Positions 46,028 through 56,655 of a stretch of DNA of 64,000 nucleotides are shown here, one piece after another. The DNA is from Plasmodium malariae (taxonomy: Eukaryota > Apicomplexa > Aconoidasida > Haemosporida > Plasmodiidae). The position numbers and the translations under genes are program-made. The notes below the pieces were generated by a model, which worked only from the letters and a program-made list of their open reading frames with translations, was not told the DNA's origin and did no database searches. The stretch covers positions 1,722,001 to 1,786,000 of the forward strand of contig NC_041783.1 of NCBI RefSeq assembly GCF_900090045.1, written 5' to 3'. Positions within the stretch are counted from its first letter, which is position 1, and each line of letters begins with the position of its first letter.

Positions 46028-46758
46028 TTTTCTCTTCAGCTTTCTTCCCTTTTTCTTTCTTTCCTTTATCTTTCTTACCTTTATACTTCTTCCCCCTATC
46101 TTTCTTCTCTTTATTTTTCTACTTTAATCTTTCTCTTTTTTTTCTTTTTTCTCCCCCTCCTATTTATATATTTGTATTGAATGGAAGACTGAAATGATCG
46201 TGCTCCTTGAAAATTACATTATCGTTTAAAACTTGAAAGAAAAATATTCAGTACGTGAGTATATATATGTGTATATGTACGTGCACATTACATTAATTAT
46301 GTTGTGTACGCATATGCTTAGGAGTTCTACAAAATTAAAGCTGCGCATGTATTTTTTTTTTTTTTTTTTTTTATGTACTTGTTTCATTAAATGTGCACAT
46401 ACGTAGGTACATATTTAGTGCACAACCTAAATTAAAAAAATAGAGAATATTCCATTATGCAAAAAAAAAAAAAAAAAAAAAGACATTTCTATTAGAAGAA
46501 GCATTTGTAATAGTGCTACAGAAGTATCGCAATGATTACACAAAGTAACGAAATAATGACATAGTTTTATAAGTGTATCTAATCTTTAAGAAGTTAATTG
46601 ACTTTGTTTTTTTTTTTTTTCTTACTTTCTTTAATATTCATATTTATGCTCTATTGCTGAATATATTTTTCATTTTTAAAACTTCTCATTTACCATTAAC
46701 AGATTTGCCAGTTATGTAAGACACATAACAAATAAAAAATTCTCCCCACACATATTAA
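46028..46758. promoter_or_regulatory. Divergent promoter interval
   Basis: The 730 bp between head-to-head genes must serve both. It has a C/T-rich tract (46040-46165), poly-T at 46351-46371 and poly-A at 46461-46480. No specific element recognised. Confidence 0.45.
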
Positions 46759-48948
46759 ATGTCTATAGTACAAATGGCAACAAGGAAAAAAGAAAGATAT
46801 CATAAAACGGGGAAATCAAATAAAAAAAAGACCTATTTGAGTTTTTCTGATCATGAATATTTTAATGAATATTCCAAGGGAATTGATAATGCTGATAATG
46901 ACCAAAATAGTAGAAGAGATCATCCCTTTAATAATAGCAATAAACACAAGTTAAATCCTTTCCTTAATAAATCCTATGGAAATGATAAATACATAGGAAG
47001 CCCAAGTAGCGGCATAAAGCTGCTTCGAGAATCTGGGAAAAGTTACAAAGATGAATTACAGACATTCAATATAGCGAAATATGAAAAGAAGCAGAACGAA
47101 GCAGAATTAGTTGAACTAAATAAAATATTGGACGATGAAAATAGCATATACTTTAAAGGTACACCTTGTAAATTTAAAGAAAATAAAGGTAAAAAAAAAC
47201 TGAGTGTTTCAAGTATAAATATGGAAAATAATACTACTGAGAAAATAGAGAAAAATATTGATGTAAGTGAATTATGGAACTACTTAAGCTATGTACATAA
47301 TTCAGAAGGTGGTAGACTCAAATATAAAATGAACGAAATAATTGATAAACGTGTTAAGGAGGATGAAGAAAAGATTAGTTACAAGAAAAAAGGGAAGAAT
47401 AATGAACTAGAGAGTAGCAAAGAAAGAAAAAAAGAAGTATCTAATAAAACGAATAACCAAAATAATATTAAAAAAAAGGAGGAAAATATTAACTACGATG
47501 AATACAAAAATATGATTAAATATATATTACCATGCATGTCAGACAATAAAATAAAATATTCTTGGTGTGTTTTAAAAAGTAATTTAAAATGTGAAAACGA
47601 TCAAGTAAACTATGAGCACTTTTTTAGTTTCATTAATGAAAAAGCAGGAAATGATAAAAGCGAGAACATAAGTAAAATTGTGGGAAGCAAGTTAAAAAAT
47701 AAAATGTTGAAATACAATTTTAATCCGTCAAATGTTCAATTAAAAACAATTAATTATATTGACAATATTAGGTTAAAAGCTACCGAATTTTCTAAAGAAT
47801 TCAAACAGTTGATATCAGAAAACGAGTTAAATAATTTATTTAAAGGTAAAGAAAAAATAAAAATAGAGGAATTGGAAAAGCATATCAATCATATAATCCA
47901 CGAAAGGATAGGGAAAACGAATTACCAGGAAATAGGAAAAAACGTTTCATCAATTATAGATAGTATAGAAAATGCAGATGAAAAAAAAAATAAAAAATAT
48001 TCCAGAAAAATGGAAGGGCTTACAAATTTTAATATGAAGGCTTATATATCTACATTACTTACGAACAAAAATGGTGAAGTATCAGTAAAACATTTCATTG
48101 ATAATCTAAGTGTTGATTACGAAACTCTAAGTAACCAAAATAAGAATGTAAAAGACGCTTATGATTTTTATTCTAGAAATATTGCACCTACAGAAATTTT
48201 GAGCGAATCTTATGCTGATGAGTTAAATAATGAAGAACTTAAAAGAGCAAAATTTTTAATTGAAGAAATAGATTATTCAGTAAGGAATAATTACAAGTCA
48301 AATTATTTAGGTGCAAAAAGTAGCAAAAACAAAGATTACGAAAGTTCGTATTTATCCCTTTATGAGATTTTTAAACATTTGGACATAGATAAAGATAGTT
48401 ATATAACTAAAGAAGATTTGCAAAAAAGTTTTAACAAATTAAAAATAAGAAATATAACTAATGCGGATATAAATATATTTTTAAAGTATATAGATACACA
48501 AAGAAAGGGGTACATAAATGTCAATGATTTCTTAACAAATTATCAACTTGAAGAAAAGTCATTGATTAATTGGATAAAAAATACAAATAAGCCTTATTTC
48601 GAATTTGTTCAAAATTTAAAAAGAGAACATAATTGCCATGAAAGGTCTGTTAGTGAAAAGGTTATAAATAATAAAAATGCTTCTATTGCCAAAAAATATG
48701 ACGATGTAATAAGTAATTATAACTTAGAATTAGATCCATATTGTCCTTCTTATATTATAAGAGAAAGAATAAGAGACAATTTTATGGCCAAAAAGGAAGA
48801 CTTTATGAATAAACACGTAAATGCAACTAGATTTCATTTAACGTCCTATAGAAATACAAACAATATAGTGCAACCAGTCGAAAATTCAGACTTGTATATG
48901 AATGACAACTTGAGGTTTAAAACAACTTACAATTTAAATTACACTTGA
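46759..48948 (+). CDS. EF-hand protein, 729 residues, otherwise unknown
   Basis: Single exon; start at MSIVQMATRKK (a second Met six codons in is possible). The N-terminal third is Lys/Ser/Asn-rich and basic. The middle is helical (KTINYIDNIRLKATEFSKEF, LKRAKFLIEEIDYSVRNNYK). Near the C-terminus an EF-hand pair lies in YLSLYEIFKHLDIDKDSYIT. Its first loop, DIDKDSYITKED at residues 542-553, has ligands at 1, 3, 5, 7, 9 and 12 and should bind calcium; the second loop, DTQRKGYINVND, is degenerate. A C-terminal part (SYIIRERIRDNFMAKKEDF) follows. The architecture, with EF-hands late in a long helical protein, is like cytoskeletal or flagellar EF-hand proteins, but I cannot name the subgroup. No signal peptide. 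Confidence 0.85.
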   Translation: MSIVQMATRKKERYHKTGKSNKKKTYLSFSDHEYFNEYSKGIDNADNDQNSRRDHPFNNSNKHKLNPFLNKSYGNDKYIGSPSSGIKLLRESGKSYKDELQTFNIAKYEKKQNEAELVELNKILDDENSIYFKGTPCKFKENKGKKKLSVSSINMENNTTEKIEKNIDVSELWNYLSYVHNSEGGRLKYKMNEIIDKRVKEDEEKISYKKKGKNNELESSKERKKEVSNKTNNQNNIKKKEENINYDEYKNMIKYILPCMSDNKIKYSWCVLKSNLKCENDQVNYEHFFSFINEKAGNDKSENISKIVGSKLKNKMLKYNFNPSNVQLKTINYIDNIRLKATEFSKEFKQLISENELNNLFKGKEKIKIEELEKHINHIIHERIGKTNYQEIGKNVSSIIDSIENADEKKNKKYSRKMEGLTNFNMKAYISTLLTNKNGEVSVKHFIDNLSVDYETLSNQNKNVKDAYDFYSRNIAPTEILSESYADELNNEELKRAKFLIEEIDYSVRNNYKSNYLGAKSSKNKDYESSYLSLYEIFKHLDIDKDSYITKEDLQKSFNKLKIRNITNADINIFLKYIDTQRKGYINVNDFLTNYQLEEKSLINWIKNTNKPYFEFVQNLKREHNCHERSVSEKVINNKNASIAKKYDDVISNYNLELDPYCPSYIIRERIRDNFMAKKEDFMNKHVNATRFHLTSYRNTNNIVQPVENSDLYMNDNLRFKTTYNLNYT

Positions 48949-49594
48949 TTGTAAAGAATAATAAAATATCGTGCTATGCTTGTCATTGTTCTGCACCTTT
49001 AAGCAAAGTATGAAGTTCAACATCCTTTTCAATAAATTTTTTTTTTTTTTTTTGTATCTTACAACCATAAAATTTTTCTTCGCACAGTTAATAATTTTTT
49101 TTATGTGTTTTTAAAAAATGTAATTCAAAATAAACGTATTTTTAAAGTGGAATCGGCTCACTTCATTATATGTTAGGAAGAGGCGTTCATTAGAACGAAC
49201 ATTTTGCATAAACAGGTCATACAAAAAAAAAAAAAAAAATTGGCTAGTAACATAATTTAAAAAAATAAATAAATAGTAAAATAACAAAAAAAAGCTATAA
49301 AAATATTATCCTCAAAGATATAAAAATATTAAATGCTAAAAAAAAATAGAAAAAATTAAAGAGGAATGAACGAAAGTTCAAGAATTATGGCCAAAAAAAA
49401 AAAATAATAAAATAAGAGAATTTTTAAATAATAACGAAAATGAGTTGGTTTCCCTTTAATGGATACATAACAGAAATACACGTCTCCATAATTACTATAA
49501 CAAAAATGCATTAGCAAATAAAATGTCAATATGAGTGTGTATATATATATATGTTTAAGACAAAGGTATAGACCTTTATTTATTACACTACAAA
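48949..49594. other. Convergent spacer with a GC-richer hairpin segment
   Basis: Tail-to-tail spacer. A segment at 49146-49205 is clearly richer in G+C than its flanks and carries a perfect hairpin cgttc-atta-gaacg at 49184-49197. The remainder is poly-A rich. No ORF supported. Confidence 0.6.
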
Positions 49595-50463
49595 TTAAGG
49601 AAAAAAATAAGTATACGGAACATAAAGGCTACTTGCAAAGTAATATGGCTCTGGTGCTTCCACATATATTCTTATCCATTTTCCCCTATCTATATATACA
49701 TACTCTCTTTTTGCTACTTCCTTTTTTGATACTTTTTCTGTTTCTTCTTTTGCTTCTTCTTCCTTTGTTTCATTGTCTTTTACTTCCTTTTCTTTTTTTT
49801 TATCTGTTTTTACTGCATTATCACTTGAAGAAGACTTGGAAACCTCGCAAGGATAATAGTAAACATAATAGTAAGAAGGATAATGATAAGCTGCAGGAAC
49901 TACAGTATATTTTTTTGAAGAGCCAAAACAGCCTGTTGATTTGGAACTTAAAACATATTTCCATGTAACACCTAAGGGGTAATAAAGTGGATTATACATT
50001 TCAGGTCCTAAGAATGTATATAAAAAAGAATAAATTAATTTGTTAATAAAAAGAGTATATTAGGAGGTGTTTCATTGGTGATTATACCAAAATACATTAC
50101 AATGTATGCGCATGAATATACATGTAATCGTACAAGAAAAAAAAAATTCAAAAAAAAACAATATACATTAAAAATCATTCGTTTTTTTTTTTTTTTTTTT
50201 TTCTCTCTTTTAAATAGGCATATAAAAAAATGATCATAATTTTTTATTTATAAAATGACTCATCAAATGCTGTTCTGTATAATAAATAAAAAGACCATTC
50301 CCATAAGCAACATCGTTTTCATATAAATTAATATATAAAATAAAATTAAAAAAAAGAAAAAAAAACTAGAAGAAAGTACGTAATCTTTGTATGATTTATT
50401 ACTTAAATAGGTATAATCGTAGGTGTCTAGTATTAAGGGACTGGAGGCATATGATCTCACCAT
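49595..50463 (-). CDS. Small Tyr-rich protein of unknown function, two exons, 157 residues
   Basis: Exons 50403-50463 and 49595-50007. The donor a/gtaataaat after DTYDYTYL gives the phase required by the acceptor ttcttag/ga; the competing donor tac/gtactt is out of phase. The product starts MVRSYASSPLILDTYDYTYL and continues RPEMYNPLYYPLGVTWKYVL. It then has a Tyr/Pro block (AAYHYPSYYYVYYYPCEV), a Lys/Glu spacer of about 40 residues and a hydrophobic aromatic end (RGKWIRIYVEAPEPYYFASS). No signal peptide or membrane helix. Two small aromatic, proline-containing blocks joined by a charged linker recall inner-membrane-complex or cytoskeletal adaptors, but I do not recognise it. The exon 1 boundary is inferred from phase only. 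Confidence 0.6.
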
Positions 50464-50513
50464 TTTTGCTCGTTTAATGTATTGAAAATTGAATATACAC
50501 GTATGTAATGTGC

Positions 50514-50557
<44 letters not shown>

Positions 50558-52322
50558 TTCGTATATATATGTATATTATGTAAAAGAAGAATTTTATTTA
50601 AAATATTTTTCAAATCAAAATGTATGAATTTGGTTGTGTGCTTAAAAATTATTCAAAAAGTATAATATGGAAAATTTTTTATTATGTTTTTAAAATAAGG
50701 AAATATCTTTCATCCTTAAATATGTGTTAATTTTTAGTTAGCTTTCTGTGTAACTTAATTTTGAGCATGTTTTTTTCTTTTTTCTTTTTTCTTTTTTAAA
50801 AAAACAACAAAGGGTAAGGCGAAAAATAATGCTGGAAAAATATAAGCAGCGATTAAAAAAGCTTTAAAAGCTCTAAATTCTTTAAGTCCTTTTAAATTAA
50901 TTTACATGATCATAATACACCTTTTAAAAGAAAATAAGAAAGTTCCCTCATTCCTCATGTTTTATATATATATATTTTTTTTACAATATACTGTCTTTTT
51001 TTCTTATTTACTCTAACTCAGCATGTTAACTTTCAGTGTTTATTTTGTTGCATGCATACATCATGTAATATATGAAAACATTGCTAATTAACTAAGTGAA
51101 CATATGTGAATGTTCAAATGATCCATATTTTTGTGTACAACAAATTTAGCGTAATTTATATGTATATTCATTTATACATTTAACTCTGCTTAATCCAATA
51201 TCTTCTGAACAAGATAGCAACAATGTTTAATAGTGAACATGTTACGCTTAATTTGCAAAAAAGTTCAAAGCTATAATTAACGTAAAAAAACACCATTGAG
51301 ATATGATTTTTTTTTTTTTTTTTTAAATTATATAAAACATAATATAATTGAAATAAGCTTAAAAAAAGAATTTTTTCTTAAAACCAACACAAAACGTAAA
51401 TTATGCTCATCTTCAAAGAAAAAAAAAATATATTCTTAAAAATGGTCTAAAGAAGGGTGCAATAAAATATACAAAACACTATTTTACAGGAATTAATACA
51501 AAATAAATATATATAAAAATCCTATTGGGGATTATGAAATATATACTATGTTATATTAAATCGAATTTTTTTATAAACCGCGTATGTATGTATGTATGTA
51601 TGTATGTATACACATGTGCAGTTAAAATTCAAAATGAATATACGGTCAAAAAAAAAAGAATGAAAAGAATAAATTGTCTTTTATATAAATTCATTAAAAG
51701 TTTCAACTTCCGCAACGATATACGAAACAAAAAGTATTCAGGAATATAATATGACATTGTAATTTTTTTTGTGGGAAAGTTTTTTATAACTGCAATGTAT
51801 TATAAATAAAAAAAAAAAAAAAGTAAGAAAGAGAAAACAAAATGTGGAAAAAAAGAAAAAATGGAAATCACATTTTAACTACAATTATTATAATTAAAAA
51901 TTTTAATTACCGTTTCTGAATAACGATTAAAAAGAAAAAGGTTAATTTCCATTTCTCTATAGTGTATACATAACATCACTAAGGTAGAAGTAATATAGTT
52001 ATAATATTTTTTATTTTTTTTTTTTAATTTTGCTTTTAAAAATATTTGCTCCTTCAGCAAATTCGTTCTTTTAAAATTTTGATATTTTTTAGTGCAAAAA
52101 TGATCATAGAAGAAAAATGATTCCAGAGATAAAAATAAAAATTTTGAGTCTTATTGTATATGCAAACATTTCCCCCGAGGAACGATAAGAAAAGAACATG
52201 ATATGTAATGTTATATTTGATTGTTTTTAACTTTTTGAGTAAGAAAAACACATACGTATATATATATATATATATAAATATATGTACATGCTCGAAGTTT
52301 TATCCTTTTACTTCTGCATACA
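50464..52322. other. Divergent intergenic region, 1.86 kb
   Basis: Head-to-head promoter interval for the Tyr-rich gene and the kinesin-like gene. Contains (TA)n at 50516-50555 (just inside the 5' leader), poly-T at 51307-51324 and a (tatg)n tetranucleotide at about 51583-51609. The short open frame over the tatg repeat is chance. Confidence 0.65.
50516..50555. repeat. (TA)n microsatellite
   Basis: About 39 bases of TA dinucleotide, 50 bp upstream of a start codon. Confidence 0.95.
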
Positions 52323-54881
52323 ATGCTAATTGAAAATAGGAAAATAGTAAGAAATGTTATTTTCGAATGTAACGATAAATTAAAATTATACATAAAAATA
52401 AAGCAAAGCATCAAGAATAATGATATAAGTAAAAGTGTAAGAGAGTTGGAAGAATGTTATAAAAATCTTTTGGGTTCTTATTCAAATAAATTTTACGAAA
52501 TTAAATGTTATAATGATGATTATACTAGTGATACAAAAATAAATAATGATATAATAAATCGTCTTTCGAATAGCTTTATAGAAAACAGTAATGGGTGTGT
52601 AATATCTTTTTTTAATAAATATGGAAATATAAAAATATCTAAAGACAACAGCAAACATGTTAAAAACAATAATTCTAATAATAGTATAGATGAAACATAT
52701 ATAAGCAACCTTATAGACGCTTTTTTCATTAAAACATGTGATGTATCAGTTAAAAAAAATGAAAAAAAAAATTATTCCTTACGATATGGTATTTTCACTA
52801 ATTCCTTTAATTTATATGATTTATTAGAAGATTATTACTATGAGCATATGCAGTATTACCAAAAAATAAAAAGCTGTACGTTAAAATGTGACGAAAAAAT
52901 AGATAAAAGGAGGTATAACAATAACAGTAACAATAATAATAATAATAATTATTATTATTATAATTATAAAAATGTGAATACTCCTTCTAAAAGTGAAATA
53001 AAAAAGTTCATTGAGAAAACAAGGGCTGTTGTATTTTCAGATTCAAGGAAATTAAAAGACATGCTCAGCTTTGCAGAAAAACAGAAAAGGGTGGTAGAAA
53101 ATAAATTAAAAAAAGATGAATCATTTTTTTGTACATTATTAATTATAGATATTAGTAGAATAAAAGAAGAAGACACGTTTAATAGTAGCCTCATAAATAA
53201 TAATGACAATCATAGATCTACTTTAAACAATTTTTACTTTATTAATGTCTATTATACAAATGATAATAATTATGAAGAAGAAAACAATAAGGAGGATAAT
53301 TTGAGAAAATCGTTCATCGAATTTAGCAGTTTAATTAAGCATTATTATACGGATAAACATTTCAAAATTGATATTTCAAACTTTAACAAAATATCAAAAA
53401 TAATTTCAGAAATTTTCTATGATTTAGCTAATATTCACATAAAAATTGTCCTGCACATGTCAGGAAATTATGATATTAAAAAGAAAGATGAGCCTATTTT
53501 GAATTTCCTCCATTCCATTGACCTTGAATTAAAAGAATTCTTAAATTATTTGACCAAAAATGTGAAGAAATTAGAAAATGTAAATTCGAATTTGCGAGAA
53601 AGTTCTGAGGATACCCTTTTATTAAAAAATGAAAAATATCATAAAATAAATAATGTTTTATTCAAAAATATCGATTTAGATCAAAAAACAAAATGTAATA
53701 TAATAAAAGAAGCTATGAATATTCCTGAAGAATATGTTGATAGATTAGTATTACTAAATAAAACATTTCAACATAATTATTCGTTTTATAAAGAAAAGGA
53801 AAAAGACTTACATAAGAGTATTAAAAATTTAGTGGAAAAACAAAATGACATTATAAAAAATTATGAACAAGAGGAAGAGCAAAAAAAAAGAGATATAAAT
53901 GGTGCGCTTAACGAAATTACTTATATTAATGAAAAATGTTTGGAACTAAAAAATGAAATAAAAAAACATAAGGATTTAAATTCGAAATATTTACAAGGCG
54001 AAAAACATAGGCAAGAACAAAATTTAATAAAATTTCAGACTGCTGATGGTATGCTAGCTAAGGAATACACGTCTTTTTTAAAATTTCGTAATGAATCGTC
54101 AATACATGATCAAAAAACAATAGGAAAAGAGGAAGATATAAATAAATTTCAAAAAGATGAACAAACCTACAATGCTAATGAAGAAGAAGATAAGATACAA
54201 GATATATGCAAAAAAAAAGAAGAAGAATACTTGAAAAATTTAAATGAAGCCATAAAGTACGCGGAACGAATTTTTCAAGAAACATACGATTTGAAGTAAT
54301 CATTAGAGCAAATCTTTCTATAGTCTGTATTAATTCTATTTTGTAAAGTACATGCACATCCGCAACGCAGTAGTGAATATAGGATTATGCAACTCGGAAA
54401 CAATTAGAAAAAAGAAGCTTTTCACTGTTAGAATTAAAACGTAGCATATGTATATGCCTATGCATACACACAGACGTGCATGCTTATCTCCACATATGCA
54501 CATCCCCATACATGTATATCCTCGTACATTTACACATTTAGTCTTCTTTCCGCTTTTCCCTGTGACTTCAGGAAACAATATGATAGCAGCATAAGTAGAA
54601 AAATCGATCTGCTCAACGTTCTAAAAATGACAGCTTCAAAATTTAATGAAAAAATAAACTCTCTGGTAAATAACTTTAAAAACACAAAGGAGCTGAAACT
54701 TATATCCCCATTAGAAGACAACTGTGTTAATTTGAAGGAAAGGTTTGAACAAACAAATTTAGTAATAAAAAATTGCTTAAAGGATTATAAGGAGATGTTG
54801 GATCACCTGGATACGAACAATTTTAACGAGAGCCAGTTAAATTGGATATACAAAATGAATTCCTTATCGAAAAAATTTTAG
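52323..54881 (+). CDS. Kinesin-motor-like (degenerate) coiled-coil protein, two exons, 760 residues
   Basis: Exons 52323-54295 and 54572-54881; donor ttgaa/gtaatc and acceptor cttcag/gaaac restore DLKKQYDSSISRKI. Residues about 18-415 can be threaded onto a kinesin motor. KLKLYIKIKQS sits at beta-1. NSFIENSNGCVISFFNKYGN is at the '..NG..IFAYGQTGSGKT' position but without GxxGxGK. RYGIFTNSFNLYDLLEDYYY is like 'YLEIYNExIxDLL', and KLKDMLSFAEKQKRVVENKL is where 'NxxSSRSH' follows. KIDISNFNKISKIISEIFYD with IHIKIVLHMSGNYD is like 'RDSKLTxxLxDSLGGN...'. No nucleotide-binding motif survives. An Asn/Tyr-rich insert lies near residue 200. From about 420 the protein is coiled coil (YKEKEKDLHKSIKNLVEKQN) to the end. 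The gene and its splicing are firm; kinesin ancestry is inference. Confidence 0.45.
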
Positions 54882-54936
54882 CGGCAAATGTACATACACA
54901 TGTGCGCGTATGCATACTGTTATGCTTGTATATGGG

Positions 54937-54976
<40 letters not shown>

Positions 54977-56655
54977 TAGTAACGTTTCTATCTGTAAGTG
55001 GCCTTATGATGGAGCTTTCATATTATTACATCATAGAAAGTTATATTTATAATTAATATACAAACACTATCAAAAAAAAAAAAAAAAAAAAAAACACACT
55101 AACTACTTTTATATATATATATGAAATTCACGAATTTCAAAGAGTAAAAGTGAACAACAATGCAAAAGAGGAAGACAAAATTTCCTTTAAATTTCATTAG
55201 CATATGTAACTACTATATGTATTAGCTTGAAAAAGGTGAAGTACGCATTAATATTTTATGTAAAATTAAATATGCTGAGAATAGGCAAAATTGATCATTC
55301 ACATAAAAAATATAAAAAGGGAAAAAAAGAAATTACAGAAAAAAAAAAAAAAAAAAATATAATTGTTAAAATTTTTATTCTTAATACTTTCAATAGTATT
55401 ATTTTTTTTATAATGCTTTTTTTTTTTTTTTTTAACATCTTTTCAAAAAAGTATACATTGTGCAACTTAAACAATCTCGACAGTTACACATTAGACAACT
55501 TAATTTTTTGAAAAATAGAAATATTTTAAAAAAAATTATTTATTTTTAAGTACAAAACAGTAAAATTATGGATTAATATAATTTTTACAATGAATAGTTT
55601 ATAGTATTTAATGAAAAAGTATAACTATATTATTTATTTAACGGTATATTTTTTTTTTTTTTTTTTTTTTTTTTGTATGCATACTAATTATACAAAATAA
55701 GCAATGAATTATCAATTATTCAAAAATTTGTTTCGTTGTAAAATTTATGATGCATATTTATTTTATATTATTCAAGATTCGAAAAAAAAAAAAATAAATA
55801 TAAATGAATAAATAATCCAGACAGATAAGCAAATAAACAGGAGAATAAATAATAATTTCATCTAAATTAAACAAAGCATATATTCTTTTTTTTTTTTTTT
55901 TTTTTTTGCGTATTTTGTAGCACATATTTATATATGTATATGCAAAATAAACTTCCGACAAAATAAAATAATAAAAATATAAAATAATAGATTAATTCAT
56001 GAGAAAATGTTGAAGTCATCAAAATGATAGTTCCGATTTTGACATTATTAGTACAAAAATAAAAAAAAGTGTATGTTTTTTTTAAATATTATAAAATTTG
56101 CAAGATAAATAAGTGTACATAATTTATATAAAGATAATACATTTTTTTTTTTTTTTTATGGTATTTCGAATAGTTCTTCATATGTAGTAAATCGTCATAC
56201 ATCGTCACATTTCGCCTTATTTAAACTTTCGGAATTTGTAAAATTTCCCTAGGCCATATATTAAATATGATTCATTTTTGATATTCTCTATGTTTTTGTA
56301 TTCGTATTTAGTGTGAACGTATACTCACACATCTTATGTGCGCGTATGATCATAACACACATTATGTACATTACACACCTGTTAGCATTTGTATAATTTT
56401 GAATTTTACGAGTACTTGTTGGAATTACACACCCCTTAGGGATAGTACACCTTGGATTATTGTTTTGTTTGTCTTATCTGACTTTTATTAGTTCTTATAA
56501 AGTGTTTTTTTTTTTTTTTTTTCGATATATAAATGTAAGTATGCAGGCATCACTTGATTTTATTTTTTTATTTTTTTTCTAAACAAACATATATACACAC
56601 ATGTATGTTCATATATAAATACACGACTTTTAAGACCAATATTTGAGTGACAAAA
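54882..56655. other. Intergenic spacer, 1.8 kb
   Basis: Between two plus-strand genes. (TA)n at about 54944-54973, poly-A at 55073-55094, poly-T at 55650-55674 and 55887-55907. The last 400 bp is less biased and is probably the promoter and leader of the next gene. No gene supported. Confidence 0.65.

Noticed and set aside
50380..50402. Donor at tac/gtactt for the Tyr-rich gene
   Set aside because: It leaves phase 0, while the only acceptor near 50008 needs one leftover base; the gtaata donor at 50402 fits.
51525..51749. ORF over the tatg tetranucleotide repeat
   Set aside because: It starts with a non-ATG codon and is built on the repeat; no homology or splice partner.
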